A stretch of 64,000 bases of DNA from Streptomyces sp. NBC_00569 (GCF_036345255.1 NZ_CP107783.1:1054001-1118000), one strand, 5' to 3'. Shown: positions 1-9,541, numbered from the stretch's first letter. The notes: generated from the sequence alone by a model not told the origin. Translations and numbers: made by a program.

Positions 1-397
1 CGTCGACGTCGAACCGGGCGAGGCCCTGACGGTCAACGGGCGGAACGTCCTGTGCTTCGACTCCACGCTCTCGTACGAGATCAAGACCGTGAAGGGCGCG
101 GGAATATCCGGCGGGGGCCTGTTCAACAGCGTCTTCACCGGCCAGGGCCGACTGGGGCTCATCTGCGAGGGCAACCCGCTGGTCATCCCCGTATCGCCGC
201 AGCAGCCGGTGTTCGTGGACACGGACGCGGTCGTGGGCTGGACCGCCCATCTGCACACCTCGTTGCACCGGTCGCAGTCCATCGGGTCGATGATCCGCGG
301 CGGTTCGGGCGAGGCCGTCCAGCTGAAGCTGGAGGGTGAGGGGTACGTCGTCGTGCGTCCCAGCGAGGCGACTCCGCAGAAGGCCCAGCAGCACTGA
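1..397 (+). CDS. AIM24 family protein (3' part, start outside window)
   Basis: This is the C-terminal 131 residues of an AIM24/DUF124-type protein. The reading frame enters at base 2 and ends with TGA at 395-397. The sequence carries the glycine-rich GGGLFNSVFTGQG segment and the later QPVFVDTDAVVGW segment that recur in this beta-rich family. The family is widespread in actinobacteria, but its biochemical role is not established; members are often encoded as small clusters. Nothing upstream can be judged. A hairpin follows 26 bases after the stop. I am confident of the family and can say nothing about function in this organism. Confidence 0.85.
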   Translation, partial: VDVEPGEALTVNGRNVLCFDSTLSYEIKTVKGAGISGGGLFNSVFTGQGRLGLICEGNPLVIPVSPQQPVFVDTDAVVGWTAHLHTSLHRSQSIGSMIRGGSGEAVQLKLEGEGYVVVRPSEATPQKAQQH

Positions 398-422
398 CGC
401 CCTGTTGTCCCCACACACCCCG

Positions 423-457
423 AGGTGACGGCCCCGGGAACCGGCGAGCCGTCACCT
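423..457. terminator. Hairpin between convergent genes
   Basis: The arms AGGTGACGG (423-431) and CCGTCACCT (449-457) are a perfect inverted repeat. They lie between the AIM24 stop (+) and the acetyltransferase stop (-), so the hairpin could end transcription in both directions. There is no U-tract, which is usual for Streptomyces terminators. Confidence 0.6.
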
Positions 458-481
458 GGAGGTGCGCCGGCTCAAGGTGTG

Positions 482-1009
482 TCATCCCAAGGTGCGCTGC
501 CACCTGACTTCGCCGTCGTGCATCCGGTCCGTGGGCGTCAGTCCGCACGCCGTGGCGACGGCCGCCGACGCGGCGTGGTCCGGGTGGATGTGCGCGACGA
601 CGGTGCGTACGGACTGCCGCCCGAGCCGGTCGACCAGTGCGATCGCCGCCTCCGTGGCCAGGCCGCGCCCCTGCCACGGCACTCCGACGACCCAGGCGAT
701 CTCGGCTTCGAGCCCGTCGTCGCCGGGGCCGACCGTGGCCTGGACCGTGCCGGCCAGACACTCTTCGTCCCTGATCCGGAGCACCCAGTTGCACCAGGAG
801 ACGGCCGGGTCCGGGGGGCCCGCGACCAGGCGCCCGTAGCGTTCGCGCAGCTCCCGCGCCGACAGCGGCGCGCCGCCGATGAACGTGTGCAGAGCCGGGT
901 CGCCGACCACCGCGGCCATCTCATCGGCGAACTCCACGTGGAGCGGCAGGAGTTCGAGCCTTCGGGTCGAGATGTCCGTTGCGGTCACGGGTTCGCGGAG
1001 TCCGTCCAT
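482..1009 (-). CDS. GNAT family N-acetyltransferase
   Basis: A 175-residue single-domain acetyltransferase of the RimJ-like GNAT type, expected to move an acetyl group from acetyl-CoA to an amine in the cytoplasm. The acetyl-CoA loop is visible as PWQGRGLATEA at about residues 111-121, followed by a helix and then the final strand with AHIHPDHAASAAVATACGL. I chose the ATG at 1009 because the protein then starts just before the family's first strand (TRRLELLPL). An upstream frame extension to 1285 runs antisense through the alpha-galactosidase and was discarded. The substrate cannot be told from the sequence. Confidence 0.85.
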   Translation of the reverse strand: MDGLREPVTATDISTRRLELLPLHVEFADEMAAVVGDPALHTFIGGAPLSARELRERYGRLVAGPPDPAVSWCNWVLRIRDEECLAGTVQATVGPGDDGLEAEIAWVVGVPWQGRGLATEAAIALVDRLGRQSVRTVVAHIHPDHAASAAVATACGLTPTDRMHDGEVRWQRTLG

Positions 1010-1083
1010 CGCGCCACCGTACGTCCACGCCGGTGCGCCGGACACCGCGACCGCGGCATCCGGCGCGCCGGCCCACCCGGGCT

Positions 1084-3318
1084 CTACTGAACCGTGATCG
1101 CGAACACGTGGATCGCGTCCGCGTCGGGCAGGGTGACCGTGCGGATCGTCTTGCCCGCGGTGAGCGGGACGGAGTTGCCGAACAGCTTGTAGCCGGTGCC
1201 GAAGTTGGCGGGGCCGGTCGGGGTGTTGCGGTGGTCGGACGTGGCGACCGTCGTCGCGCCGTACTCCGTGCCCGCCGTGCAGCACCAGTTGGGGAAGCCG
1301 AGGCTGCCCGTGCTCGTGGTGCCGTCGGTGTACGTGACCTTGACCTGGCCCGAGGTGAAGCCGGCCTCCGCTCCGAGGAACCAGAGCTTGGAGCCGCTGC
1401 CGGTGAGGGTGATCGACTGGCCGGCGAGTTCGACGTTGTTCGGGGTGCCCGGCTTGGCGGCCGGGAAAGTCCAGGTCACGCCGTCCTTGCTGACCTTGGC
1501 CCCGGGAGTGACCCCGGCCGCGGCGAGGGCCTGGGCCGAGTAGCTGTCGCCACCGCCGTCGAAGTTGCCGGTCGTGTAGTTGCCCTCGGCGGGCGGCGCC
1601 GCCTCGTTGGTCACGCCGACGTTGTTGAAGGCGGCGTCCAGGCTCGGGTACGGCACGTCGGTGACGATCGAGGCGCCTCCCGACACGGAGCCGTCACCGG
1701 CGCCACCCGCACGGTAGCGGGCCGTCGCGGTCAGGGTCGTGACGGTGGTGCCGGGCTTGGCGTCGGGGCCCTTCGCCGTGATGGTCGCGGCGGCCGAGCC
1801 GCCCGGCCTGACCTTGCCGAGGGACACCTTCGACGTGCTGAGGTGCCAGCCTTCGGGGGCGCTGATACGCAGGCGCGCGCCGGTGAGTCCGGTCGGGCCG
1901 TGGTCCGCGAGCGCGACCTTCCAGGTGGAGGTGGCGCCCTCACCGCCGGTCCGCGTCCAGGTGATCGCGGTGGCGGGCTGCACACGGTGGGCGGTGCCGG
2001 TGTGGACGCGGTACAGCACGGTCGCGTGGGCGGGAACGTCGGCGGCGATCGTCCCTGTGGTCTGCGTGGTCCGCTTGGACCAGAGGTCCTTGAGGAGGTA
2101 CGAGGATCCGGCGGGCAGACCGGCCTTGGCGGCAGTCGTCTCGATCGTCCGTGCCTCGTCGGAGGAGTTGAACAGGGCCACGGCCCGGTCGCCGTTCGCG
2201 AGGGGCTTGGACAGCACGTCGTAGCCGTCGCCCTGCTGGACGATGCGCCCCTGGAGGCCCTTGGTGTCCTGGTCGACGGCGATGACGTCCTTGTTGCCGA
2301 GGACGTCGATCGCCTCGGACGAGGCCTTCGTCAGGTCGGTGCTGGAGATGAGGGGGGCCGCCATCACGGACCACAGCGACATCTGGCTGCGGATCTCGTC
2401 GCCGGTGAGCCCGGACTGCCCGGCGAGCAGGAAGTCGGGATCGTTCCACCGGCCGGGGCTCTGCAGGTCGGCGAGCGGCACGTTGTAGGCGTAGTTGTAC
2501 TTGATGGAGGCCCACTTGCCGCGCGCGGACGACGACTCCATGGCGACGTCGGCGCCCTCGCGCCACAGGTTGCCGACCTCAGCGGACCAGGAGATGACGT
2601 GGTGCCAGTCCTTCTCGCCCTCGAAGTAGGCGGGCGCGGAGACGGAGTAGACGATGGGCCGGCCGGTGTCCAGGAGCGCCTGGCTCATGTCGCCGTAGAG
2701 CTTGTGATAGACGTCGTCCGCGCTCTGGCCCGTGGGGACGGGCACATTGCAGCCGTCCAGCTTCAGATAGTCGACCTTCCACTTGGCGAAGAGGTCGGCG
2801 TCCTGCTTGATGTGGCCGTACGAGCCGGGGTAGCCGCCGCACGTGGACGTGCCGGCGTCCTCATAGATGCCGAACTTGAGTCCCATGGCGTGCAGTTGCT
2901 CGCCGATGTAGGCCATGCCGTGCGGGAAGCGGGTGGGGTCGGGGACGAGGTCGCCGTCGGCGTCGCGGGTGTGCGTCATCCAGCAGTCGTCGGTGGTGAC
3001 GGTGTCGTAGCCCTTGGCGGCCAGGCCGGAGGAGACGAGTGCGCGGGCGTTGGCGAGGACGGTTTCCTCGCTGATGTCGCAGCCGTAGTAGGACCAGTTG
3101 TTCCAGCCCATGGGCGGGGTCGGTGCGAGGTTGGGGTACGGGGTGGTGGCCGCGGCGGCGGGTGCGGCGGACGGTCCCGCGAGGCCACCGAGCGCGAGTG
3201 CCGCGGCGGTGGCGGCCACGGACAGGGCGCGCACGGCGCGGGCCCGGCCATGGCGCGAGGGGTGCGGGGTGGTGCGGCGCTGTGCGGATCTGTGCTCTCT
3301 GTGAGCTCTCCCGGACAA
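1084..3318 (-). CDS. Secreted GH27 alpha-galactosidase with C-terminal accessory domains
   Basis: A 744-residue exported glycoside hydrolase of family 27, which removes terminal alpha-galactose from galactosides. Residues 1-57 form a long signal peptide with arginines and an Ala-rich core. The catalytic barrel covers about 60-330: the nucleophile is D188 in YLKLDGCN and the acid/base is D293 in SPGRWNDPDF. A beta domain follows (about 335-440), then a NEW3-like Ig fold (about 455-540), then a C-terminal galactose-binding/NPCBM-like domain (about 555-744) that often trails Streptomyces hydrolases. The stop is 74 bases before the acetyltransferase start. The upstream region holds an imperfect dyad (GCAAGA...TCTTGC) that could be a sugar-repressor site. 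Alternative starts a few codons away are possible. Confidence 0.93.
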   Translation of the reverse strand: MSGRAHREHRSAQRRTTPHPSRHGRARAVRALSVAATAAALALGGLAGPSAAPAAAATTPYPNLAPTPPMGWNNWSYYGCDISEETVLANARALVSSGLAAKGYDTVTTDDCWMTHTRDADGDLVPDPTRFPHGMAYIGEQLHAMGLKFGIYEDAGTSTCGGYPGSYGHIKQDADLFAKWKVDYLKLDGCNVPVPTGQSADDVYHKLYGDMSQALLDTGRPIVYSVSAPAYFEGEKDWHHVISWSAEVGNLWREGADVAMESSSARGKWASIKYNYAYNVPLADLQSPGRWNDPDFLLAGQSGLTGDEIRSQMSLWSVMAAPLISSTDLTKASSEAIDVLGNKDVIAVDQDTKGLQGRIVQQGDGYDVLSKPLANGDRAVALFNSSDEARTIETTAAKAGLPAGSSYLLKDLWSKRTTQTTGTIAADVPAHATVLYRVHTGTAHRVQPATAITWTRTGGEGATSTWKVALADHGPTGLTGARLRISAPEGWHLSTSKVSLGKVRPGGSAAATITAKGPDAKPGTTVTTLTATARYRAGGAGDGSVSGGASIVTDVPYPSLDAAFNNVGVTNEAAPPAEGNYTTGNFDGGGDSYSAQALAAAGVTPGAKVSKDGVTWTFPAAKPGTPNNVELAGQSITLTGSGSKLWFLGAEAGFTSGQVKVTYTDGTTSTGSLGFPNWCCTAGTEYGATTVATSDHRNTPTGPANFGTGYKLFGNSVPLTAGKTIRTVTLPDADAIHVFAITVQ

Positions 3319-3635
3319 GGGATCTCCCGTCTACGAGCGTCTACGAGCGCGCCGGGGATGACGCGACGGGGATACCGTGCCGAGGGAAGCTCGTTGCTGC
3401 AAGATGCATGGCGATTTCTTGCACAAACAATCAATCGCTGGGGTAGTTCAGGGCCTTGTGCACCAATTCACCCCGATCGTTTGCCAGTTGATCTCCGAGA
3501 TGAGGGTGAACCCGGGGCGAACTCCCGTACAACCCTTCCTCCTCATGCACTGTCAAACAGGGCGCCGGACAAGGAACGGGCCCTTTCCGGACATCCCCCG
3601 CGCTGCCCGGCCGTCCTTCTCATCAGGAGCCGCTC
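3319..3635. promoter_or_regulatory. Divergent intergenic region, alpha-galactosidase / FG-GAP gene
   Basis: These 317 bases separate two divergent secreted-protein genes and contain no credible gene. Base composition drops around 3395-3460. The arms GCAAGA (3399-3404) and TCTTGC (3417-3422) form an inverted repeat with a 12-base spacer, similar in style to LacI-type sites near sugar-hydrolase genes; this is inference. A CAGGAG ribosome site just before 3636 serves the rightward gene. I could not place a convincing -35/-10 pair. Confidence 0.35.
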
Positions 3636-5114
3636 GTGCGCAAGAACCGTTCCGCCGCCCTGGCCGCGGCGTCATTCCTCCTTCTGTCCGGTGCGGCCAT
3701 CGCGACCGCTCCCTCCGCCTACGCCGGAACGCCCGGAGGCACGCACGCCGACGACCGCAACAGCGACTTCAACGGCGACGGTTACGAGGACGTCCTGGTC
3801 GGCGCGCCCGGCGCCACCGTCAGCGGGAAGAAGGGCGCCGGCCTCGTCACCGTGCAGTACGGGTCGTCGAGAGGCATCGGGACCACCCACGTCGCCCGCT
3901 TCAGCCAGTCCACCTCCGGCGTGGCCGGCGCCGCCGAGACCGGTGACGCGTTCGGGAAGGCCGTGGCCACGGGCGACCTGGACGGGGACGGCTACGACGA
4001 CGCGATCGTCGGCATCCCCGGCGAGGACATCGGCACGACCGCGGACGCGGGCGGAGTGGCCGTCCTCTGGGGCTCGAAGGCCGGCCTCGCCGGCGCCGCC
4101 GGCGACTGGCTGCAGGCCCAGGAACCCACCGCCGGCGAGAAGTTCGGCACGGGCGTCACGGCGGCGCACTTCACGAACGACACGCCGGGCGACGTCCTCG
4201 CCGTCCTCGACCGCGATGACCTGGAGCTCTTCGCCTACGACTCCGCGCCGCAGCCCGCGTCGAAGGCACCCCTGGAGCGCCGCTCCACGAGCCGCCTGTC
4301 CAAACTCGCCGACGAGCGCGACATCGTGCCCCTGTCTCTGACCACGGGCGACTACGACAACAACGGCTTCGCGGACCTCGTCGTCTCTGGCGTGACGACG
4401 GGCTCCGAGCCGGGACACGGCTGGTCGTCGTACCTGTCCGGGCACGCCGACGGCCTCACCTACGAGCGCGATCTGCGCGGCGGCCCCGTGGCGGCGTCGG
4501 GCGACATCAACGGCGACGGGTACGACGACCTCGTGACCGGCGAGCCCAACTCCCCCGACGACGGCGGCGCTTCGATGACCGGCGGCCTGGTGGGCGTGCG
4601 CCTGGGTGGCCCCGACGGGCCGTCGTCCGACGCGCAGTGGTGGACGCAGGACTCCCCGGGTGTGCCCGGCACCGCCGAGCGCGGTGACGGCTGGGGCACG
4701 GACCTGTCCGTCGCGGACACGAACGGGGACGGGTACGCCGACGTGGCGATCGGCGCGGCCGGCGAGGACATCGGCACGGTCGCCGACGCGGGCGCCGTGT
4801 GGGTGCTGCGTGGTGCACCCTCGGGCCTGACCGGGACCGGAGCGCAGTCCTGGGACCAGAACTCGGCGAACGTGCCGGGCGTGCCGGAGAAGGGCGACAA
4901 GTGGGGCGGCCAGGTCCGCCTCACCGACCCGAACCGCGACGGCCGCTTCGGCCTGCTCTGCGCGGCACCGGGCGAGAACACGAACGACGGCGTGGTCTGG
5001 GTGTTCTCGGCGGGCACCGGCGGCGTCACCGCCTCCGGCTCGTGGACGTACGGCGCGGGCTCGCTCGGCGCACCGTCCGCGGACGCGCTGTTCGGCGCGG
5101 CCATCGACGAGTAA
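3636..5114 (+). CDS. Secreted FG-GAP / integrin-alpha-like repeat protein
   Basis: A 492-residue exported protein with a signal peptide ending near residue 31 (AYA-GTPGG) and no enzyme domain. It carries about six FG-GAP/VCBS repeats, each with a calcium-loop motif of the DxNGDGYxD type: DFNGDGYED, DLDGDGYDD, DYDNNGFAD, DINGDGYDD, DTNGDGYAD and a weaker DPNRDGRFG. Several are followed by VGAPG or IGAAGED, the cap of a beta-propeller blade. The family forms seven-bladed calcium-binding propellers outside the cell; in Streptomyces the ligands are mostly unknown. The start is GTG at 3636, just after CAGGAG. A strong hairpin follows the stop. Confidence 0.9.
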   Translation: MRKNRSAALAAASFLLLSGAAIATAPSAYAGTPGGTHADDRNSDFNGDGYEDVLVGAPGATVSGKKGAGLVTVQYGSSRGIGTTHVARFSQSTSGVAGAAETGDAFGKAVATGDLDGDGYDDAIVGIPGEDIGTTADAGGVAVLWGSKAGLAGAAGDWLQAQEPTAGEKFGTGVTAAHFTNDTPGDVLAVLDRDDLELFAYDSAPQPASKAPLERRSTSRLSKLADERDIVPLSLTTGDYDNNGFADLVVSGVTTGSEPGHGWSSYLSGHADGLTYERDLRGGPVAASGDINGDGYDDLVTGEPNSPDDGGASMTGGLVGVRLGGPDGPSSDAQWWTQDSPGVPGTAERGDGWGTDLSVADTNGDGYADVAIGAAGEDIGTVADAGAVWVLRGAPSGLTGTGAQSWDQNSANVPGVPEKGDKWGGQVRLTDPNRDGRFGLLCAAPGENTNDGVVWVFSAGTGGVTASGSWTYGAGSLGAPSADALFGAAIDE

Positions 5115-5154
5115 GACCGCCGTCGACGCGTAGGACCGTCACGGAATCCGAACC

Positions 5155-5194
5155 AGGCCGCCCGCCTCCCCACCCCCTCGGAGACGGGCGGCCT
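5155..5194. terminator. Terminator hairpin after the FG-GAP gene
   Basis: Perfect 10-base arms AGGCCGCCCG (5155-5164) and CGGGCGGCCT (5185-5194) lie 40 bases after the stop codon at 5114, followed by a T-containing stretch. The position fits transcription termination of the upstream gene. Confidence 0.7.
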
Positions 5195-5357
5195 TCCGTA
5201 CGTCCCGTCCGTCCATTTGATGACCGGCCGACGCCAGGTAGCACTCAAGTCGTACGGCACAACACATACGTGGACGGATCCGCCGGGCCCCTCGCCGCTC
5301 GTACGTTCTTGATCGGAACGCAGCGGCACGACGGGACCGGCGAAGGGACACGGCTAC

Positions 5358-6404
5358 ATGTACGGCAAGGCATTCGCCCCGGAGTATCAGGGCGAGTTGC
5401 GCACGGCCCTCGGGGTGAACTCCTCCTACGAGGACGTGCGCGCGGCAGCGGACCGGTCCCTCGAAACGGCGGCGGGCCCCCTGGAGCGGGCGCGCGCCGC
5501 CCTGGCGCTCGCCGAGGCGAACCGGCGGCTCGGCCGCGTCCGCGAGGCGGGCGACGCGTGGCGCGGCAGCTACCGCAGCGCACGCACCGCCGGGCACACG
5601 GGGGCGATGGCGTGGGCGCTGTGGAGCGGCGGCACGCTGGCCCGCCAGTGCGGCTCGCTGCGTCTGGCCCGGCGGCTCCTCGGGCACGCCGTCACCCTGG
5701 CCGCGGGGAGCGACGACCGGCTCGCCCACGGCTACGCGCTCGCGGGCCTGGCGGAGACGGGCCGCATCCAGGGCGACTACGCGGCGGTCGCCGCCCTCCA
5801 CGAGGAGCTGCTCGAACAGGGCCGGGCCCACGGCGAACCCCGGCACATGGTCTGGGCGATGTCCGGCATCGCCCAGATGCACCGCAACACCGGCGACCAC
5901 ACCAAGGCCCTGGAACTCTTCGAGGAGTCGGTCAGGGTGGCCACCGAGGCGGACGACGCGCGGGGCCGGGCCTGGTCGCTGCGCGGCGTGGCCGATGTGT
6001 TGTCCGTGCGGGGCGAACCCGACCGGGCGCTGGCCCTGCTCTCCGAGGCCGAGGGCGTCTGCCGCGCGATGGATCTGGCGAGCGCGCTCGCGTACAACCA
6101 CAAGATGCGCGCCAACGTCCTCTACCGGGACGGGCGTTACGAGGCGGCCCGCGACACCTACGCCTCGACGCTCGCGGAGTTCCGCGCTCTGCACGAGCCG
6201 CGCGGTGCGGCGCTGTGCCGGCTCGGTCTGGTCAAGTCGCGCTCCCGGCTCGGCCGCGACCAGCGCGCCACGCTTGCCGAACTCGACGTTCTCGAGGCCG
6301 ACTTCACACGGATCGGGCTGCGGCACGCGCGGGAGATGGTGGTCGCGTTCCGTGCGGAGACGGCTCGGGGTGGCATGCGGTCCGAGGACCGGGAAGCGGC
6401 CTGA
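5358..6404 (+). CDS. Tetratricopeptide-repeat protein
   Basis: A 348-residue soluble protein made almost entirely of helical pairs of the TPR type, for example the units around ALALAEANRRLGRVREAG, GDHTKALELFEESV and GEPDRALALLSEAE. No helix-turn-helix, kinase or transmembrane segment is seen, so it probably acts as a protein-binding scaffold. Similar proteins in actinobacteria are remnants or relatives of the TPR portion of large AfsR-like regulators, but no regulator domain is present here. It ends 9 bases before the stop of the convergent PPOX gene. Function is unknown. Confidence 0.75.
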   Translation: MYGKAFAPEYQGELRTALGVNSSYEDVRAAADRSLETAAGPLERARAALALAEANRRLGRVREAGDAWRGSYRSARTAGHTGAMAWALWSGGTLARQCGSLRLARRLLGHAVTLAAGSDDRLAHGYALAGLAETGRIQGDYAAVAALHEELLEQGRAHGEPRHMVWAMSGIAQMHRNTGDHTKALELFEESVRVATEADDARGRAWSLRGVADVLSVRGEPDRALALLSEAEGVCRAMDLASALAYNHKMRANVLYRDGRYEAARDTYASTLAEFRALHEPRGAALCRLGLVKSRSRLGRDQRATLAELDVLEADFTRIGLRHAREMVVAFRAETARGGMRSEDREAA

Positions 6405-6413
6405 GCGCCGTGT

Positions 6414-6800
6414 TCACTCGTCGAGCGTGATGCGGATGCCCACCGTGCCGTCGAGGCCGCGGCGCAGACGGCTGCCCAGCAGCGTCAATCTGCCGAGCAG
6501 GCCGTACTTGCTCCGGATCAGGTCGCGATAGCGGGCGGTGTCCTGCGGGGAGCAGATCACCGCCGTGGCGGGCGACTGATCGCCGGTCGGGTTTCCGCGG
6601 GCGTCGCACGGCCCCACCAGAACCTCCGCGCGGTTCCGGATCCGCTTCACCTTCCACGAGTCGGCGGCTGTCCAGGCACCGAGCGCGGACCCGTCCCTGA
6701 CCACCCAGACGGGGGTGGCCACCGGGCTGCCGTTCTTCCGGAAGCTCGTGACCAGCAGGTACTTTCCGGCGCCGAGCCGCGCGAGCCGCGTGTGATCCAT
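6414..6800 (-). CDS. PPOX-class F420-dependent oxidoreductase-like protein
   Basis: A 128-residue split-barrel flavin/deazaflavin-binding protein. The N-terminal pattern LARLGAGKYLLVTSFRKNG followed by PVATPVWVV is typical of the small PPOX (pyridoxamine-5-phosphate-oxidase-like) F420-dependent group common in actinobacteria. Such proteins use reduced F420 to reduce small organic substrates; the substrate here is not evident. The ATG at 6800 gives the usual family length. The gene stands alone between a convergent TPR gene and a terminator at 7010-7046. Confidence 0.82.
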   Translation of the reverse strand: MDHTRLARLGAGKYLLVTSFRKNGSPVATPVWVVRDGSALGAWTAADSWKVKRIRNRAEVLVGPCDARGNPTGDQSPATAVICSPQDTARYRDLIRSKYGLLGRLTLLGSRLRRGLDGTVGIRITLDE

Positions 6801-7009
6801 GACTCGAGTCTACGGCGCCCCGGCCGGCGACCGTCGGGGCCTTGTCACGTCCGCCACTCCCGGTGTGGACGTTGCAACAAATTGTGAAGAAGGTGAGAGC
6901 TTTCTCTGCAGCCGGGCGATCCGCGCCTCCGAGCCCACCGGGGCCCGCCACGATGATCACGCCGCGTGCCTCCTCGTGGCATCCAGATCGGGGTGCGCAG
7001 GGCCAGGAG

Positions 7010-7046
7010 ACTCCAGGAGCGCCGACGCCTTCGGCGCTCCTGGAGT
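7010..7046. terminator. Perfect 16-bp inverted repeat, terminator
   Basis: The arms 7010-7025 and 7031-7046 are a perfect 16-base inverted repeat beginning ACTCCAGGAGCGCCGA, with a 5-base loop. It sits 56 bases downstream of the stop of the small membrane-protein frame on the minus strand, which supports that frame being a real transcribed gene. Confidence 0.75.
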
Positions 7047-7101
7047 CGTGCGGGCCGCGGCGCGGGCGCGGCGCGGACGTAGGGGCCCACCACCGCCGGG
7101 G

Positions 7102-7278
7102 TCATCGCAGCGCCGCCGCCAGGAAGGTGGAGAGCGACAGGGTGAGCCCCACGATCGCCATCAGCAGCGTCCCGTACTCGCGCCAGGCCCGAGGGCGGCG
7201 CTCCCTCTCGGCCCGATGCTCACCGGGACCCGGGCCGGCGGGATCGGCGGGGATCTGCTGTCCGTGCGACTGGATCAC
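7102..7278 (-). CDS. Probable small single-pass membrane protein (58 aa)
   Basis: A short minus-strand frame starting at GTG 7278 and ending TGA at 7102-7104. An in-frame stop lies just upstream, so the start is constrained. Third positions are mostly G or C, as in neighbouring genes. The product has a charged N-terminal half rich in Arg/Glu (RAERERRPRAWREYG) and one hydrophobic segment near residues 36-55 (TLLMAIVGLTLSLSTFLAAA). A perfect terminator hairpin follows 56 bases downstream. I do not recognise a family. The coding call rests on composition, the membrane helix and the terminator. Confidence 0.5.
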   Translation of the reverse strand: MIQSHGQQIPADPAGPGPGEHRAERERRPRAWREYGTLLMAIVGLTLSLSTFLAAALR

Positions 7279-7453
7279 ACGGAGTCAACTCCCCGCCGGG
7301 CCAACACGATGCGGCCGAGATCAGCCACGCAGGACGACTCCGTGGCGGGTTCGCATCCTCGGCAGCTCCCACAGGCAGACGGCCGTGACCGACAGCGGGC
7401 CGTCCAGCTGGGAGCAGAGCTGCACCGCGACCGGGCCCCCTCGCGTCGCCTCG

Positions 7454-9541
7454 TCACTGCAGGAGGTCCGCGACGAGTTCGGCGAACTCGTCCGGTGTGG
7501 CGAGACGGATGCCCAGGTCCTCGGCCTTGGCCCGCTTGGAACCCGCGCCCTCACCGGCGACGACGAGCGAGGTGCGCTTGGAGACGCTGGAGGACGACTT
7601 CCCGCCGGCCCGCTCGATGAGTTCGTTCATCTGGTTGCGGCTGAGCTTCTCCAGAGGGCCGGTCATGCCTCCCGTGACGACGACGGTCATGCCGTCCAGC
7701 GGGCCCGCGGCGGCCGCCGGTTCGCCCGCTCCGTCCGTCTCGGCCTCCGGGGCGGGCGGGGTGGCACCGGGTTCCGTCATGTTCACCCCCGCGGCGGCCA
7801 GCCGGTCGATGAGCGGGGCGAGTTCGGCCAGCTCGGAGACGATCACCGGAGCCTTCTCGGCGCCGATGCCCTCGACCCGCTGCATCGCCTCGGCGTCCGC
7901 GGCGCGGATGTGGTCCATCGTGGCGAAGTGACGGGCGATACGACGGGACATGGACCGGCCGGTGCCCCGCACCCCGAGGGCACACAGCACCCGGGACAGC
8001 GGCTGGGCCTTGGCGGCCTCGATCGCGGCGAGAAGGTTGTCCGTGCTGGTCTCCCCCATCCGGTCGAGCGCCAAGAGCCCGTCACGGGTGAGGGCGAACA
8101 GGTCGGCGAGGCCGGCGACCAGGCCCGCCTCGACGAGCTGGACGACACGGGTGGCGCCGAGGCCCTCGATGTCGAGCTGGTCGCGGCCCGCCGCGTAGGA
8201 GAGCGAGGCCACCAGGTGGCAGTTCCGGCCGCGTTCGCAGCGCCAGCGCTGCTCACTCGTGTCGATGCCGGAGCCGCATTGCGGGCACACGTCGGGGAAC
8301 GCGATCGGCTGTTCGTCGCCGGTGCGCAGGTGGGCGACGGGCGCCTCGATGCGGGGGATGATGTCGCCCGCCTTGTAGACCATCACGTGGTCTCCGAGCC
8401 GCAGGTCGCGCCGGGTGATGTCGGCCGGGTTGTGCAGCGTGGCGTACGTGACCGTGCTGCCGTCGATGTCGACGGGTTCGAGGACGGCACGCGGGGCGAT
8501 GATCCCCGTACGGCCGACGTTCCACTCCACGTCGAGGAGGCGGGTGATCTTCTCGACGGCCGGCAGCTTGAAGGCGATGGCCCAGCGCGGGGCGCGCGTG
8601 CCCGATCCGGCGGCCTCCTGGTCGGCCGCGAGGTCCGCCTTGACGACGATCCCGTCGATGCCGAACGGCAGCTCGGCGCGCAGGCCCGCGATGTGCTCGA
8701 CCCGCGCGAGCACCTCCTCGACGGTGTCGACGGTGAGGCCCGAGACGGCCGTCGTGGCCGGTGTGTTGACGCCGAGCGTGGCCGCGCGGTCCATCAGTTC
8801 GCCGTGGGCCAGGGAGCGCAGCGCCTCGGCGTGCTCGGCCGACGTGCCGGGCAGGGGCAGCAGGCCGTACGCGAAGAACGTCATCGGCACCGTGTAGGCG
8901 CGCTCCTTGGCCCTGAGTGTGCCCGCCGCGGCGTTCCTCGGGTTGGCGAAGGGGGCGCCGCCGTGGTCCGTACGCACCTCGTTCGCGTGCTCGAACTGGC
9001 CGATCGTCATGAGGACTTCGCCCCGCACCTCGACCGTGTGCGGCTCGGTGAGGCGGTCGGGCAGGCCCTCGACGGTGCCGATCGCGTGCGAGACGTCCTC
9101 CCCGGCCGTCCCGTCGCCCCTGGTGATCAGCTGCGTGAGGCGCCCCTCGTGGTAGCGCGCGGCGATGGCCAGCCCGTCCAGCTTGGGCTGGACGTTCCAC
9201 CGGGTCACCTCGTGGCCGATCCGGCGGGCAACCGACGCGGTCCAGGTGGTGAACTGCTCACCGTCGAACACGTTGTCCAGGCTCAGCATCGGGACCGTGT
9301 GCGGCACGTCCCCCTCGACGGCACCGCCCCCGACCTTGCCGGTCGGCGAGTGCGGCAGCACCTCGTCGGGGTGGTCCGCCTCGTACGCGGCGACGGCCCG
9401 CACGAGCCGGTCGTACGCGTCGTCGTCGAGGGCGGACGTCCCGCCCGTGTAGTAGGCGCCCGCCGCCAGGGACGCGTCCGTGACGGCCTGGGCGTAGGCA
9501 GCGGCGTCGGCCAGGACGAACTCACCAGAAGTCGTTGTCAT
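7454..9541 (-). CDS. ligA: NAD-dependent DNA ligase, divergent LigA paralogue
   Basis: A 695-residue NAD-dependent DNA ligase that seals nicks in duplex DNA. Visible domains are an N-terminal NMN-binding Ia region with a YYTGG...LDDDAYDRL segment, the adenylation domain with active lysine K120 in NVQPKLDG, the OB fold, a four-cysteine zinc finger (CPQCG...RCERGRNC), helix-hairpin-helix repeats, and a C-terminal BRCT domain (about 615-695). The N-terminal region departs from the usual housekeeping LigA (no HxxRYY pattern; SPTGKV precedes [14 protein letters not shown]), so I think this is the second, less conserved paralogue found in many Streptomyces rather than the essential copy. That ranking is inference. 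Confidence 0.88.
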   Translation of the reverse strand: MTTTSGEFVLADAAAYAQAVTDASLAAGAYYTGGTSALDDDAYDRLVRAVAAYEADHPDEVLPHSPTGKVGGGAVEGDVPHTVPMLSLDNVFDGEQFTTWTASVARRIGHEVTRWNVQPKLDGLAIAARYHEGRLTQLITRGDGTAGEDVSHAIGTVEGLPDRLTEPHTVEVRGEVLMTIGQFEHANEVRTDHGGAPFANPRNAAAGTLRAKERAYTVPMTFFAYGLLPLPGTSAEHAEALRSLAHGELMDRAATLGVNTPATTAVSGLTVDTVEEVLARVEHIAGLRAELPFGIDGIVVKADLAADQEAAGSGTRAPRWAIAFKLPAVEKITRLLDVEWNVGRTGIIAPRAVLEPVDIDGSTVTYATLHNPADITRRDLRLGDHVMVYKAGDIIPRIEAPVAHLRTGDEQPIAFPDVCPQCGSGIDTSEQRWRCERGRNCHLVASLSYAAGRDQLDIEGLGATRVVQLVEAGLVAGLADLFALTRDGLLALDRMGETSTDNLLAAIEAAKAQPLSRVLCALGVRGTGRSMSRRIARHFATMDHIRAADAEAMQRVEGIGAEKAPVIVSELAELAPLIDRLAAAGVNMTEPGATPPAPEAETDGAGEPAAAAGPLDGMTVVVTGGMTGPLEKLSRNQMNELIERAGGKSSSSVSKRTSLVVAGEGAGSKRAKAEDLGIRLATPDEFAELVADLLQ

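Noticed and set aside
979-4341. Very long plus-strand open frame (about 1,120 codons)
   Set aside because: It is antisense to the alpha-galactosidase and crosses the intergenic region and part of the FG-GAP gene in the wrong frame. High-GC codon bias keeps such frames open; it shows no domain.
7321-7425. 34-codon minus-strand frame between ligA and the small membrane-protein gene
   Set aside because: Third-position bias is good, but there is no ribosome site, membrane segment or family; mentioned only in connection with the 7102-7278 gene.
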